64,000 nucleotides of DNA from Mesorhizobium atlanticum (GTDB lineage Bacteria; Pseudomonadota; Alphaproteobacteria; Rhizobiales; Rhizobiaceae): assembly GCF_003289965.1 (NCBI RefSeq), contig NZ_QMBQ01000010.1, positions 62,001 to 126,000 of the forward strand, read 5' to 3'. Each line of letters starts with the position of its first letter. Position 1 is the first letter of the stretch. Below are positions 51,664-60,363 of the stretch, one piece after another. A model generated the notes under the pieces. That model had not been told where the DNA came from. It made no database searches and worked only from the letters and a program-made list of their open reading frames with translations. Both the position numbers and the translations under genes were made by a program.

Positions 51664-51885
51664 TCACCGCTTCTTCGGGCGCTTCGGAGCGGTTTTCCTT
51701 GGCAGCACCACTGGCGCTTCGGCTTCCTGCGCCAGTCTGGCGGCGCGCAAGCGCTCGGTCTTGGCCGCCCTCTCCTTTGCTTCCAGGTCCTGAATCTGCC
51801 GAGAGACACGAGAGGTCGTGTCGGTCTTGGCTTCCGTACGGGATGGGACCGGCTTGAACAGGCCGGTATCCGGTAGCGACTTCAT
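51664..51885 (-). CDS. Small basic hypothetical protein
   Basis: A 73-residue protein rich in Lys, Arg and Ala with a helical middle (DTTSRVSRQIQDLEAKERAAKTERLRAARLAQEAEA) and a basic end (RKTAPKRPKKR). It looks like a coiled-coil or nucleic-acid-associated protein. AAGGAG precedes ATG 51885. No family recognised. Confidence 0.6.
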   Translation of the reverse strand: MKSLPDTGLFKPVPSRTEAKTDTTSRVSRQIQDLEAKERAAKTERLRAARLAQEAEAPVVLPRKTAPKRPKKR

Positions 51886-51901
51886 TGTCATCTCCTTAAT
51901 C

Positions 51902-51928
51902 AAAAAAGGCCGGGCAAAGCCCGACCTT
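51902..51928 (-). terminator. Terminator of the cold-shock gene
   Basis: AAGG-C-CGGGC-AAA-GCCCG-A-CCTT read on the minus strand with a TTTTTT run, 64 bases past the cspA-type stop. Confidence 0.8.
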
Positions 51929-51991
51929 CTCCAACGCGCCTCCGCGGCCGATGCCAGTACATCCGTGGTCACGGGCCCCGAGGCGCCGTGA

Positions 51992-52201
51992 TTAGGCGGC
52001 TTGCAGATTCTCTGCCGAGCTTTTGCCGCTGCGGGCATCCTTCACGACGTCGAAGCTGACCTTCTGGCCTTCGACGAGGGAGCGAAGTCCTGCGCGCTCC
52101 ACGGCCGAGATGTGAACGAACACGTCCGGCTGGCCGCCGCCCTGCTCGATAAAGCCGAAACCCTTGGTGGAATTGAAAAACTTCACCGTTCCAGTAGTCA
52201 T
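51992..52201 (-). CDS. cspA: Cold-shock domain protein
   Basis: A 69-residue CSD protein. The RNA-binding motifs GFGFI (RNP1) and DVFVHIS (RNP2) are intact (TVKFFNSTKGFGFIEQGGGQPDVFVHIS). It is a single-stranded nucleic acid chaperone. AAGGAG precedes ATG 52201. Upstream, 52202-52330 is AT-rich and likely holds a long regulated 5' leader. Confidence 0.93.
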   Translation of the reverse strand: MTTGTVKFFNSTKGFGFIEQGGGQPDVFVHISAVERAGLRSLVEGQKVSFDVVKDARSGKSSAENLQAA

Positions 52202-52498
52202 TGCGATCTCCTTACAAATCGACGCAAAATCATACGCACCCGGCAACCGCCAGGTGACGCTATGTTCGAAATTGAGAGGGAAGATCGTAAGAGCGCAATT
52301 TTGCGCGAAAACAACGTTCTTTCAGCAAGATCGATTTGGAATATATAGCGCTTGATTTCATCATCGACAAGGGCTCCTGGAATAATACTTCCAAAACACG
52401 GTTTTCCAGCCGAAACCGGTCCCCGCTGGAACGGCCGATCCGGCAAAGCGTTGGTCTCTTGAATTCGACGAGGCGTCGGGTTCGTGAATGGGGCAGCA

Positions 52499-52663
52499 AT
52501 GGCCGAAAGGGACAACCCAACTCAGGACGATCTGGTGAAGCGTCTCGTGCAGGAGACGGGCATCAGCGAGGCACAGGCACGCGAACTCGTTCACCTTATC
52601 GGCCTGGACTGGAGTTCTCTTGTCCGCGAGGCCAAATTGATCGCTTCGCCGCCCCGGGATTAA
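52499..52663 (+). CDS. 54-residue hypothetical protein
   Basis: ATG at 52499 after GGGGCAG. The peptide (MAERDNPTQDDLVKRLVQET, then GISEAQARELVHLIGLDWSS) looks like a UBA-like three-helix unit with a short basic end. Coding signal is good (codon usage, ribosome site) but no family is known. Confidence 0.6.
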   Translation: MAERDNPTQDDLVKRLVQETGISEAQARELVHLIGLDWSSLVREAKLIASPPRD

Positions 52664-52722
52664 TGCATGTCGCCCTGAAGTGTGCAGCGGTTCTGGGACA
52701 ACGACATGGGTTAAGTCCGGCT

Positions 52723-53136
52723 TCAGACCCTGGACTCCAGATGGTCGAGAATGGCGAGGCCGGTTTCGTATTTCTCGGGCGCCACGCCCACCTGGTACGC
52801 CTGCCAGAGATTGTCGCGCAGATCCGCTATCTTCACCGGCAATGCCAGCTCGTTCGAGGCGGCGCGGCAGAGGAAGCCCTCCTCGCTCTCGTCCATGCGG
52901 CGCGTCAGCGCATCGACCGCGGCCACCACCGGCTGTCCGAAACCGGCGCCCTGCAGCCTTTCCAAGGTCCAGCCGTCGCCTTTCTCGACCACGTCATGCA
53001 GGTAGGCGACGGTCTTTTCGTCCAGCGTCTCGACCGCATCGGCAACGCGCCTCAGATGTTCGATATAGGGCCGGCCGGTCTTGTCCTTCTGGCCGCGGTG
53101 AGCCTGCTCGGCGATCTTTGCTGCCCGGTGAAGCAT
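52723..53136 (-). CDS. HD-domain phosphohydrolase
   Basis: A 137-residue HD protein. HRAAKIAEQAHRGQKDKTGRPYIEHLRRVADAV, AYLHDVVEKGDG (HD pair) and KIADLRDNLWQ give the His-Asp metal site. These resemble the SpoT hydrolase-type domain without synthetase or ACT domains, i.e. a small alarmone-hydrolase-like enzyme; its true substrate is unknown. GGAAGG precedes ATG 53136. Confidence 0.8.
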   Translation of the reverse strand: MLHRAAKIAEQAHRGQKDKTGRPYIEHLRRVADAVETLDEKTVAYLHDVVEKGDGWTLERLQGAGFGQPVVAAVDALTRRMDESEEGFLCRAASNELALPVKIADLRDNLWQAYQVGVAPEKYETGLAILDHLESRV

Positions 53137-53559
53137 GGTCCTTCCAATCTCGTCACAATAGAGCCCGCCCCGGCGAGGGACGGCCGAGGCGGGCTTGCTC
53201 GGGTCTGGACCGGTAGGTGGCGCGCCTTTCGCGGGGGGAGCGGGGTGGCGTGCCATCCTGCCTTGAAGAACATCGGCATCGAGGGAATGTTCCCCGCCGC
53301 TAAGGGATTTTCGAGGACGCGGCGCCGCCGTTCCACGCTAGACCGATGCGCCCAAAAAGAAGCCCGCTCGCAAGCCGGGCAGAGAGGTCTTGCAAACAAC
53401 CAAGCCGACCGGAGGGCAAGCCAGCCAAAGGGGCAAGTCGACCGAAGGGGCCGTTCGTACTGCGCCTGCTGATTTGCCGGGTCATTATGACGGCCGGATG
53501 TCGCCCACCAGCCAACGAAATCCAGCGACCGACATCACCGGAGAAAAAGCCTTTCGGCA
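53137..53559. other. Gene-free region before csbD
   Basis: No supported gene. An open frame runs through toward csbD but lacks a ribosome-binding site. The stress promoter at 53560 follows. Confidence 0.5.
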
Positions 53560-53584
53560 GGAACCTCGCGACCGCGCTGCCGTT
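53560..53584 (+). promoter_or_regulatory. EcfG-type general stress promoter
   Basis: GGAAC (53560-53564), 16 bases, CGTT (53581-53584), full consensus, 32 bases before the csbD-type start. Confidence 0.78.
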
Positions 53585-53615
53585 AGCCTTCCGTGTCCAA
53601 CAGGAGGTCCGGCAA

Positions 53616-53819
53616 ATGGATTGGAACCGCGTCGAAGGCAATTGGAAACAGGTGAAGGGCAAGGTCAAGGAACAGTGGGGCAAGCTCACCGACGACGACC
53701 TCGACCGTATCGCGGGAAAGCGCGACCAGCTCGAAGGCAAGATCCAGGAGCGCTACGGCATCGAGAAGGATCGCGTGCGCCGCGACATCGATGACTGGTA
53801 CGACCGCCAGGGCTGGTGA
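53616..53819 (+). CDS. CsbD-family stress protein
   Basis: A 67-residue CsbD-like protein (MDWNRVEGNWKQVKGKVKEQ, WGKLTDDDLDRIAGKRDQL, EGKIQERYGIEKDRVRRDID). The family is a marker of the general stress response in many bacteria. AGGAGGT precedes ATG 53616. A full-consensus EcfG promoter just upstream makes it a likely direct target. Confidence 0.92.
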   Translation: MDWNRVEGNWKQVKGKVKEQWGKLTDDDLDRIAGKRDQLEGKIQERYGIEKDRVRRDIDDWYDRQGW

Positions 53820-53840
53820 CAGCCGGCGGCCCGAAGCCTA

Positions 53841-53867
53841 GGGCGCTGCCGCGCGGCAGCGCCCTTT
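53841..53867 (+). terminator. Terminator of csbD-type gene
   Basis: GGGCGCTGCCGC-GCGGCAGCGCCC with TTTTT, 22 bases past the stop at 53819. Confidence 0.92.
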
Positions 53868-53877
53868 TTGGTGCGGC

Positions 53878-55128
53878 TCAGGATTGCGCGAGGCGGCCGC
53901 GTATCTCCATCTCGATCCCCCGGTCGAGCGGCATCGGCAAATCGGCCAGCTTGCCTTGGCCGCGTTCCGCCAGCGCCGCGGCATCGCGGCGGAATTTTGC
54001 GAGCGACACCGTGCGGCCCTGCTCCAGCCAGCCGGCGGCGTGGAGAATGAAATGCGCGCCGGAAGCCAGCGCCGCTGAAACCACCCTGCCCCCTTCGGCG
54101 CCCGATTGCGCGTCGTCGACCTTGGCCGAGGTGATGGCGCCGTCGCCACGCACCGGCACACCGAGCCGCCTGCCCAGTTCGGCGGCGTGGAACTGGACGA
54201 GCTGCGAGGCCGGATCGCCGAAGTTGGGCAGCATCCGGCGCATATCGAACGGATAGGCCAGGATCCCCATCACCACCGGCGCGCCCGGGCGCCAGAGCTG
54301 CGCCAGCGCGAGGCCCGCCAGCACCTCGGCATAGCCCTGGATGAGCGCGCCAGCCACGGTGACGGGGGCGGTGGCGCCCATCATCATGTAGGACGAGACC
54401 ATGCTTGCCTCGCCCTTCAACGCGATCGCCCGCAGGCACTTCAATGGATTCGGCCAATAGGTGAGCGGCGGCGTGGCGTTGATGAGGTGAACGAGGTTGC
54501 ATTCGCCGGAAAGCCACGGCCGCCCGACCGCGGCCGCCGTCAGGTCGATCACCGCCTCGGCCGCCGCCGGCGAAGCGATGCTGCCCATGAACGGCTTGTC
54601 GGAACAAGTGAGATGCGCAAGCAGCATCTCCAGCGGCCGCCGGTCCTCGGCGACGTCCTCCATGACGCAGATCATCTGCCCGGTGTTGTTCAGCCCGGCG
54701 GCGGCATGCGCGGCGCCGACGAGCTCGCCATAGACCCGCCGGTCGCCGGCCACTCTCGCCCCATTGTCGAGCACGACATTGGGCGCGCCGTAGATCGGCG
54801 CGAAGACGGGCGCCGCTCCTTCGCCGAGCGCCGTGTCCCGCGCGGGGTTCCTGCCGCGCAGCAGGACCCTTGCCGGCGCATGCCGGCGCACGATGCGGCG
54901 CAGCTCAGCCCCGTCCAGGCGCACGACATCGCCGGTCGCAATGCCGCCAGCCTGCTTCAAGATATCTATGGTCTCCGGGTCGTCCAGAAAGCGGATGCCG
55001 GTTTCCTCGAGCACCCGGTCGGCCGCCTTCTCGATCGCTTCCAGGCCGGCATCATCACGCGCGGGACGGTAGGCCGCGGCGATGAAGTCCGTTGCTTCGC
55101 GATGTTCAGGAGCCGGTGAAGCCGACAT
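53878..55128 (-). CDS. MttB-family trimethylamine/betaine methyltransferase homologue
   Basis: A 416-residue TIM-barrel-type protein of the MttB superfamily (RFLDDPETIDILKQAGG, PIYGAPNVVLDNGARVAGDRRVYGELV, GSIASPAAAEAVIDL, GECNLVHLINATPPLTYWPNPLKCL, MGILAYPFDMRRMLPNFGDP). No in-frame TAG or other sign of pyrrolysine is present, so it belongs to the non-Pyl group that includes betaine:corrinoid methyltransferases. It is shorter than typical members (about 480-500). No corrinoid protein gene is adjacent; MtgB-like function is possible. Confidence 0.8.
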   Translation of the reverse strand: MSASPAPEHREATDFIAAAYRPARDDAGLEAIEKAADRVLEETGIRFLDDPETIDILKQAGGIATGDVVRLDGAELRRIVRRHAPARVLLRGRNPARDTALGEGAAPVFAPIYGAPNVVLDNGARVAGDRRVYGELVGAAHAAAGLNNTGQMICVMEDVAEDRRPLEMLLAHLTCSDKPFMGSIASPAAAEAVIDLTAAAVGRPWLSGECNLVHLINATPPLTYWPNPLKCLRAIALKGEASMVSSYMMMGATAPVTVAGALIQGYAEVLAGLALAQLWRPGAPVVMGILAYPFDMRRMLPNFGDPASQLVQFHAAELGRRLGVPVRGDGAITSAKVDDAQSGAEGGRVVSAALASGAHFILHAAGWLEQGRTVSLAKFRRDAAALAERGQGKLADLPMPLDRGIEMEIRGRLAQS

Positions 55129-55453
55129 GTGGAATTCCTAGGCCGGCGCGGCAGGTTCGATGGCGCGGGCACGCCGCAGTATCCGGATTCGGCTTGCCTT
55201 CGCGACGCTCCCGGCGCGCCACCTTGCGTCGCTTCCAGAAAGCCATGGCATCAGGCGATCCCGGCGGCGCCGGCCATTCGCCAACGCCCGGCGCAGACGC
55301 GTTCGTCGGCATTTCGCGGGAGAAAAAGCGCCGAGTTATCAAATGTTAGCGCACTCTGTCCAACAACCCCATACCTCGTCAAACGCGCCTGTTTTTGAAT
55401 CACTGTGACATCCCCTGTGATCGGGCCGCCCGGCCTGCTCATGGAAGACATGA
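55129..55453. other. Intergenic region between methyltransferase and Crp/Fnr genes
   Basis: 325 bases without a gene. CTGTGACATCCCCTGTGAT (55403-55421) has two TGTGA direct half-sites, 45 bases before the crp-type start, possibly an autoregulatory site. Confidence 0.4.
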
Positions 55454-56173
55454 ATGCTTGAATCGCTTTTCCTGAACCTCGGCCAGCATGACAGCCTATC
55501 CGACGAGGAGCAGGCCTTACTCGGCAACTTGATGGCGGGCGAGCGCAGCTTCGCCGCCGGGCAGGACATCGTCGCTTCGGGATCGCGGCCGGCCTACAGC
55601 ACGCTCATCCTCGACGGCCTCGCCGCCCGCTACAAGGTGCTGGCCGATGGCGGCCGGCAGTTCACCTCGCTGCAGGTTCCAGGCGATTTCGTCGACCTCT
55701 ACGCCTTCCTGCTGAAGACCATGGACCATGGCGTCATCGCGCTGTCGCCCTGCCGCGTCATCCTGGCCGACCATTCCAAGCTGCGCAGCATCACCGAGCG
55801 GGCGCCGCACCTGACGCGGCTTCTGTGGCTCGACACGCTGATCGACGGCGCCATCCATCGCGAGTGGATCGTCGCCATGGGACGGCGCTCGAAAGTCTCG
55901 CATCTGGCGCATCTGTTCTGTGAGCTGTTCGTCAGGCTGCAGGTGGTGAAGCGGACCAACGACATGAGCTTCCATTTGCCCGTTTCGCAAGCCGAGCTCG
56001 CCGATGTGCTCGGCCTGTCGGTGGTGCATATGAACCGCGTCATCAGCGCGCTGCGCAACAGCGGCGTGATCGCCTGGGCGAACCATACCGTGACGATCCT
56101 CGACTGGCAGAAGCTGCAGCAGATCGCCGAATTCGACCCGACCTATCTCTCAATGACGCGCGAGCCGCGCTGA
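55454..56173 (+). CDS. Crp/Fnr-family transcriptional regulator
   Basis: A 239-residue regulator: cyclic-nucleotide-binding-like beta domain (FAAGQDIVASGSRPAYSTLILDGLAARYKVLADGGRQFTSLQVPGDFVDLYAFLLKTMDH), long dimer helix, and HTH_Crp (SFHLPVSQAELADVLGLSVVHMNRVISALRNSGVIAW). It has no Fnr-type N-terminal cysteine cluster, so oxygen sensing by Fe-S is not expected; the ligand is unknown. Confidence 0.88.
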   Translation: MLESLFLNLGQHDSLSDEEQALLGNLMAGERSFAAGQDIVASGSRPAYSTLILDGLAARYKVLADGGRQFTSLQVPGDFVDLYAFLLKTMDHGVIALSPCRVILADHSKLRSITERAPHLTRLLWLDTLIDGAIHREWIVAMGRRSKVSHLAHLFCELFVRLQVVKRTNDMSFHLPVSQAELADVLGLSVVHMNRVISALRNSGVIAWANHTVTILDWQKLQQIAEFDPTYLSMTREPR

Positions 56174-56239
56174 CCGCTATCAAATGTGATTTCGCCGCCT
56201 CGCATTCCCGGCCAGCCTGGCCATGTCGGGAGCGCGGGA

Positions 56240-56464
56240 TTGAGGGCTTATCGCGTAGACGAGGTGGATGGCGAGACCGTCCTTGCAAGCCATGCTGTCG
56301 AGGCGATGGCGGCGTTCAAGGCTGCGCAAAAGGCGCTCGGCGCCGAGGTCACGCTGCGCGGCGGCGCCGGGAAATGGATCCGGGTGGTCGAGCTGAACGA
56401 CAAGCCGCCAACGCGGCTACACCCCGGCGTCTTCGAGTTCCGGATTGTCGGCCGGAAGGGTTGA
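56240..56464 (+). CDS. Small hypothetical protein
   Basis: A 74-residue protein (LRAYRVDEVDGETVLASHAVEAMAAFKAAQKALGAEVTLRGGAGKWIRVVELNDK). The TTG at 56240 follows GGGAGCGCGGGA; a GTG at 56186 would add 18 residues. No family recognised. Confidence 0.5.
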   Translation: MRAYRVDEVDGETVLASHAVEAMAAFKAAQKALGAEVTLRGGAGKWIRVVELNDKPPTRLHPGVFEFRIVGRKG

Positions 56465-56538
56465 TTCCGCACGGAACAACGCAAAGCGGTTCCAACCCTC
56501 CCCACTCGAGCGATCAGCCGGCCATCTCCATCGCCACG

Positions 56539-56563
56539 GAACATTTAGGTGCCGGCGAAGTTC
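56539..56563 (+). promoter_or_regulatory. Weak EcfG-like promoter
   Basis: GGAAC, 16 bases, AGTT; one mismatch in the -10. 42 bases before the pyrophosphatase start. Confidence 0.3.
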
Positions 56564-56604
56564 ACCTTGCGCAAGGTGGTTTGGTCCTGGCTCCGGTCTT
56601 TTCG

Positions 56605-57144
56605 ATGGCTGATTATCTGACGCTTCCGGCTATTTCTCGCAACCTCTTCCGCGTGGTCATTGAAACGCCGCGGGGATCGGCCGCCAAGCTCGCCTATGAG
56701 CCGAAGACCGGCGTGTTCGAATATTCCCGCCCGCTTCCGGTGGGCAACACCTATCCGTACGACTGGGGCTTCGTGCCATCCACGCTGGGAGACGATGGCG
56801 ATCCGCTGGACGGGCTCGTCATCCATCAGGCCGCCGCCGCTCCGGGCGTCGTCATAAAATGCGACCTGCTGGGCGCGCTCAGGATAAAGCAGCGCGATCC
56901 CGACGGCTCGAAGGTCCGCAACGACAGGTATATCTTCTGCCCTCACAAGGAAGACGCGCCGGATCAACCGGTGGTCTCCGCCGATGTGCCCGAGGACCTT
57001 CGCCGGGAAATCGAGCAGTTCTTCCTTTCTTCGGTGCTGGGCACCGGCAAGAAAATCAAACTGAAAGGCTGGCAGAGCGCCGCCGAAGCCAAGGCATCCC
57101 TGACGAAGGGGATGAAGTCCTTCAGGCGAAAACGCGCCCGCTGA
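56605..57144 (+). CDS. ppa: Inorganic pyrophosphatase (soluble, family I)
   Basis: A 179-residue PPase. GDDGDPLDGLV is the metal-binding signature (DxDPxD) and YPYDWGFVPST precedes it as in family I; ECFC-type Lys and Arg positions (KLAYEPKTGVFEYSRPLP) are in place. It hydrolyses pyrophosphate, driving biosynthetic reactions, and would also act on pyrophosphate from polyphosphate/nucleotide turnover. Start ATG 56605 is followed directly by the family N-terminus. Confidence 0.9.
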   Translation: MADYLTLPAISRNLFRVVIETPRGSAAKLAYEPKTGVFEYSRPLPVGNTYPYDWGFVPSTLGDDGDPLDGLVIHQAAAAPGVVIKCDLLGALRIKQRDPDGSKVRNDRYIFCPHKEDAPDQPVVSADVPEDLRREIEQFFLSSVLGTGKKIKLKGWQSAAEAKASLTKGMKSFRRKRAR

Positions 57145-57154
57145 ACGGGCGCCG

Positions 57155-57751
57155 ATGCCTGTCTCCCGCCCAATCCCCGCCAACGCCGTGCATATCTGTG
57201 TCGACATGCAGCGCATGTTCATGCCCCCCGGCCCATGGGCGGTCGAATGGTTCCCGCAGACCCTGCCCATGATCATCAGGCTCACGCAGAAAAGGCCGGA
57301 GCGAACCATATTCACGCGCTTCATTCCAGCGATGCGCCCGGGAGACGGTCAGGGCCAGTGGCGCAGCTACTACGAACACTGGGCCGATATGACGCTTCAG
57401 AACGCTGGCGCGGACATTATCGAACTGGCGCCGGAGCTGAAGAGCTTCGTCCCGCCGGCCCGGCAATTCGACAAGCCCGTCTACTCGCCCTGGTTCGACG
57501 GCACGCTGGGTCGCACCCTCGCAACCGAAGGCGCCGACACCATAATCGTCAGTGGCGGCGAGGCCGATATGTGCGTCCTGGCGACGCTGCTCGGCGCGAT
57601 CGACTTCGGCTTTCGCACGATACTGGCCGAAGACGCGATCTGCAGCACATCCGACGAAGCCTATGACGCCATCGTGAGACTGTTCACCAAGAGATACTCG
57701 CACCACGTGGAGGTCGCTCCGGTGGATGAAATCCTGGATTTCTGGGTCTAG
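57155..57751 (+). CDS. Isochorismatase-family cysteine hydrolase
   Basis: A 198-residue cysteine hydrolase. The catalytic Asp is in CVDMQRMF, and the nucleophilic Cys in SGGEADMCVLATLLGAIDFGF; the family Lys lies in between (ELKSFVPP region). Members split vinyl ethers or amides (isochorismate, nicotinamide, ureidoacrylate); substrate not assigned. It starts 10 bases after ppa and is probably co-transcribed. Confidence 0.82.
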   Translation: MPVSRPIPANAVHICVDMQRMFMPPGPWAVEWFPQTLPMIIRLTQKRPERTIFTRFIPAMRPGDGQGQWRSYYEHWADMTLQNAGADIIELAPELKSFVPPARQFDKPVYSPWFDGTLGRTLATEGADTIIVSGGEADMCVLATLLGAIDFGFRTILAEDAICSTSDEAYDAIVRLFTKRYSHHVEVAPVDEILDFWV

Positions 57752-57819
57752 CGGGCTCGAATCGGCGCCCATTAAACAAATGTGGATGAAGGCGGCATCG
57801 CCGTCCCGGCGGCCCAACA

Positions 57820-57848
57820 ACAAAACGGCGGCCGAAAGAGCCGCCGTT
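57820..57848 (-). terminator. Terminator of the small secreted-protein gene
   Basis: On the minus strand AACGGCGGC pairs with GCCGCCGTT and is followed by TTGTTGTTG. It is 20 bases past the stop at 57868. Confidence 0.75.
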
Positions 57849-57867
57849 CCTTGTTCATCGATCGGCG

Positions 57868-58161
57868 TCAGTTCGCGCCGCCGAGCTCCTTGGTCATCTT
57901 GCAGAAATTGTCATGCTGCTTGGCGATGGCCTCGTCGCCGCAATCCTTCTTGATAGAGGTGCGGTCTTCCTCGTTCATGGCCAGCCATGCCTTCTTGAAC
58001 TCATCGCCGGATTTCATCGTCTTCATCCCCGCATCGGTGAAGAAAGGCGCCATCTTTTGCGGGTCGTCCAAGGCCGACGTTCCTTTGGCGCTGCTGGCCA
58101 TCGCCGCGCCGGTGGCGAGCGAAAGCGCGATCGCGCTCATGCAAAGGATCTTGGTATTCAT
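57868..58161 (-). CDS. Small secreted hypothetical protein
   Basis: A 97-residue protein with a signal peptide (cleavage near AMA-S) and a helical mature part with two cysteines (KKDCGDE, NFCKM), perhaps one disulfide. GGAGCAGG precedes ATG 58161. No family recognised. Confidence 0.65.
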   Translation of the reverse strand: MNTKILCMSAIALSLATGAAMASSAKGTSALDDPQKMAPFFTDAGMKTMKSGDEFKKAWLAMNEEDRTSIKKDCGDEAIAKQHDNFCKMTKELGGAN

Positions 58162-58369
58162 TTTCCTGCTCCCTGCCTTCGTTGCAAACAACTGCTTTTC
58201 AACAGCGCGTGTCCTGGCAAAAAGTTCCAGACGGAATCAAAGAAATGCAGCCGTGCGAATTGCCGCCCGAGGACCGTCGGCCTGCCTCCTTCGATCGGCT
58301 CTCGATTTCTTCGGGCGGCGGTCAACAACAAATGAGGTTTCCGGTCGCATTCGCCGAAAAATTCAGTTT

Positions 58370-58394
58370 GGAACAAGTTCGAAAAAACTGTGTT
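58370..58394 (+). promoter_or_regulatory. EcfG-like promoter
   Basis: GGAAC (58370-58374), 16 bases, TGTT (58391-58394), one mismatch, 36 bases before the DUF892 start. Confidence 0.5.
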
Positions 58395-58429
58395 GGGTTG
58401 GTTATCCACCCCACTCAGGAGATGCGGAA

Positions 58430-58942
58430 ATGCCGACAACGAAAGCGGCCTCGAACAAGGGCCTCAACGAACTGTTTCACGACACGCTGAAGGACATCTA
58501 TTTCGCCGAGAAGAAGATCCTGGCAACGCTGCCCAAGATGGCCAAGGCGGCGCAGGACGATGCGCTGAGGGCCGCCTTCGAAAAGCACCGCGACCAGACC
58601 GAAGAACATGTCGCGCGGCTCGAGGAAGTGTTCGAGGTGATCGACAAGAAGCCGGCGGGCAAGACCTGCCAGGCGATCATGGGCATTACCGAGGAAGGCG
58701 CCGAGATCATGGACGAGTACAAGGGCTCGCCCTCGCTCGACGCAGGCCTGCTGGCCGCGGCGCAGGCCGTCGAGCACTATGAGATTTCGCGCTACGGCAC
58801 GCTCAGGACCTGGGCGCAGGAACTCGGCCTGACCGAGGCCGTCACCTTGCTGGACAAGACGCTGAACGAAGAGAAGGAAACGGACGTCGCGCTCACCAAG
58901 CTCGCCGAATCCGCGGTCAATGTCGCGGCGGAGGCAGCCTGA
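58430..58942 (+). CDS. DUF892 (YciE-type) ferritin-like protein
   Basis: A 170-residue ferritin-like protein. NELFHDTLKDIYFAEKKILATLPKMAKAA, the EEHVARLEEVFEVI helix with acidic pair, and QAVEHYEISRYGTLRTWAQELG match DUF892, whose structure holds a diiron site. Family members are general-stress proteins with unknown catalysis. CAGGAG precedes ATG 58430. A near-consensus EcfG promoter lies just upstream. Confidence 0.88.
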   Translation: MPTTKAASNKGLNELFHDTLKDIYFAEKKILATLPKMAKAAQDDALRAAFEKHRDQTEEHVARLEEVFEVIDKKPAGKTCQAIMGITEEGAEIMDEYKGSPSLDAGLLAAAQAVEHYEISRYGTLRTWAQELGLTEAVTLLDKTLNEEKETDVALTKLAESAVNVAAEAA

Positions 58943-59016
58943 GCTTCGAGCAAGTTGCCACGCCATACGGGAAGGCAAGCCGCAGGGCCTGTCTTCCCGA
59001 CCCGCCATCGACCCAT

Positions 59017-59041
59017 GGAACTTCAGCGCCCGCCGGGAGTT
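59017..59041 (+). promoter_or_regulatory. Weak EcfG-like promoter
   Basis: GGAAC, 16 bases, AGTT; one mismatch. 23 bases before the small membrane-protein ATG. Confidence 0.3.
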
Positions 59042-59063
59042 GCCGTAAGCGGAAACCCTTGCG

Positions 59064-59273
59064 ATGACAAAAGCGTCGCTCCACCTGCTGAAGGGCATAG
59101 GCTATCTGATCTCGACGGTCAGCGTGATTTTGCTTGCCATCGTAAGCTGGTCGAGCGCGTCGCAAAGTCCGTTGCTGGTTGCCTGTCTGCTCGGCGGCGC
59201 CGCGGCCTCGATCGCCGGCATGTTCTGCCGCTGGCTGTCCTACCAGATCGAGAAGCGCCAGGAGGAGCGGTAA
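59064..59273 (+). CDS. Small two-helix membrane protein
   Basis: A 69-residue protein: helices GIGYLISTVSVILLAIVSW and LLVACLLGGAAASIAGMF, with a charged C-terminus (YQIEKRQEER). No named family. It could belong to the stress-related small membrane proteins of this region. Confidence 0.65.
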   Translation: MTKASLHLLKGIGYLISTVSVILLAIVSWSSASQSPLLVACLLGGAAASIAGMFCRWLSYQIEKRQEER

Positions 59274-59367
59274 GCTCGCGTCCAATGAGGCCGGGTGCGT
59301 TTCACCGGTCCCTGGGCGAAACGCGCTATCTCCTTGATCTTACGCACTTCCATCGCGGCGGTTCGGC

Positions 59368-60363
59368 TTATTGCCTGGTGCCGGTTTTCGACATCAACGC
59401 GGTGATCAGGGCGGAGATGACGATCCACACGGCGACTTCGATGCCGGAGGCGCCGCGCGCCGGCGGCGGGGCGGCGGCGGCCGTCGGCGGATCGGCGGCC
59501 ACCACTGGCGCGAGATCCCGCCGGCTGCCACGGCGCACCGAATAGGCGCGCGTGATCTCGGCGCCGAAGAGGAAGATCTGCGCCGAATAGTAGACCCATA
59601 CCAGCACCACCATCAGCGCTCCGGCCGCGCCATAGGAGGTGGCGATGGCGCTGGTGCCGATATACCAGCCGATCAGCGACTTGCCGATGGTGAAGAGCAG
59701 CGCGGTGACCAGCGCGCCGACGCCGACATCGCGCCATTTGAGCCTGCGGTCCGGCAGGACCTTGTAGATGGCGGCGAAGAGCAGCGCGATCAGCACGAAG
59801 GAGACGATGGTGTTGATCGCGCTGACGATCAGTTCTCCGAACGGCAGGCTCCGGTTGATGATCTCGCCGAAGGCGGCGATCGCAGCGCTGGCCGCCAGCG
59901 AGACCAGGAGCAGGAAGCCGAGCGCCGCCACGAGGCCGAGGCTGGCCGCCCTCGCCCGCATCAGGCGCGGCAGCGACACGCCGCCGGGCCTGACCTTCCA
60001 GATTTCGTTGAGCGACTGCTGCATCTCGCCGAAGACACCCGACGCGGTGATGAAAAGCGTGACCAGCCCGATCAGCGTGGCAAGCGTGCTCGACCAGCCA
60101 TGCGAAGCGGTCTCAATCGTGGCCTTCAGCAGATCGGCGCTCTGTGGACCCATCACGCCCGATATCTCGGCCGACAGCGCGAGCTGGGCCGCATCGTTGC
60201 CGATGACGAAACCGGCGATCGCGACGACGATCAACAGGATCGGCGCCAGCGACGTGGTGGCGTAGAAGGCCATCGCCGCGCCATGGCTCAGTGCATTGTC
60301 TTTGATGTAGCCGGTGACGCTTTCCTTCAGCAGTATCCAGCCTTCGTCGACCCAGCGCGGCAT
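59368..60363 (-). CDS. YihY/BrkB-family membrane protein
   Basis: A 331-residue membrane protein with six to seven helices. NALSHGAAMAFYATTSLAPILLIVVAIAGFVIGNDAA, LNEIWKVRP and GVGALVTALLFTIGKSLIGWYIGTSAIATSYGAAGALMVVLVWVYYSAQIFLFGAEITRAY are characteristic of the YihY family, once wrongly annotated as RNase BN. Function unknown. ATG at 60363 is preferred (GAGGGGG upstream); a longer frame reaches 60573 but has no N-terminal homology. Confidence 0.85.
   Translation of the reverse strand: MPRWVDEGWILLKESVTGYIKDNALSHGAAMAFYATTSLAPILLIVVAIAGFVIGNDAAQLALSAEISGVMGPQSADLLKATIETASHGWSSTLATLIGLVTLFITASGVFGEMQQSLNEIWKVRPGGVSLPRLMRARAASLGLVAALGFLLLVSLAASAAIAAFGEIINRSLPFGELIVSAINTIVSFVLIALLFAAIYKVLPDRRLKWRDVGVGALVTALLFTIGKSLIGWYIGTSAIATSYGAAGALMVVLVWVYYSAQIFLFGAEITRAYSVRRGSRRDLAPVVAADPPTAAAAPPPARGASGIEVAVWIVISALITALMSKTGTRQ

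Noticed and set aside
53878..55128. Pyrrolysine-containing trimethylamine methyltransferase
   Set aside because: No in-frame amber codon; the reading frame is uninterrupted.
56463..56500. Stress promoter GGAAC near 56475
   Set aside because: The spacing to the next GTT is only about nine bases, outside the 16-17 required.
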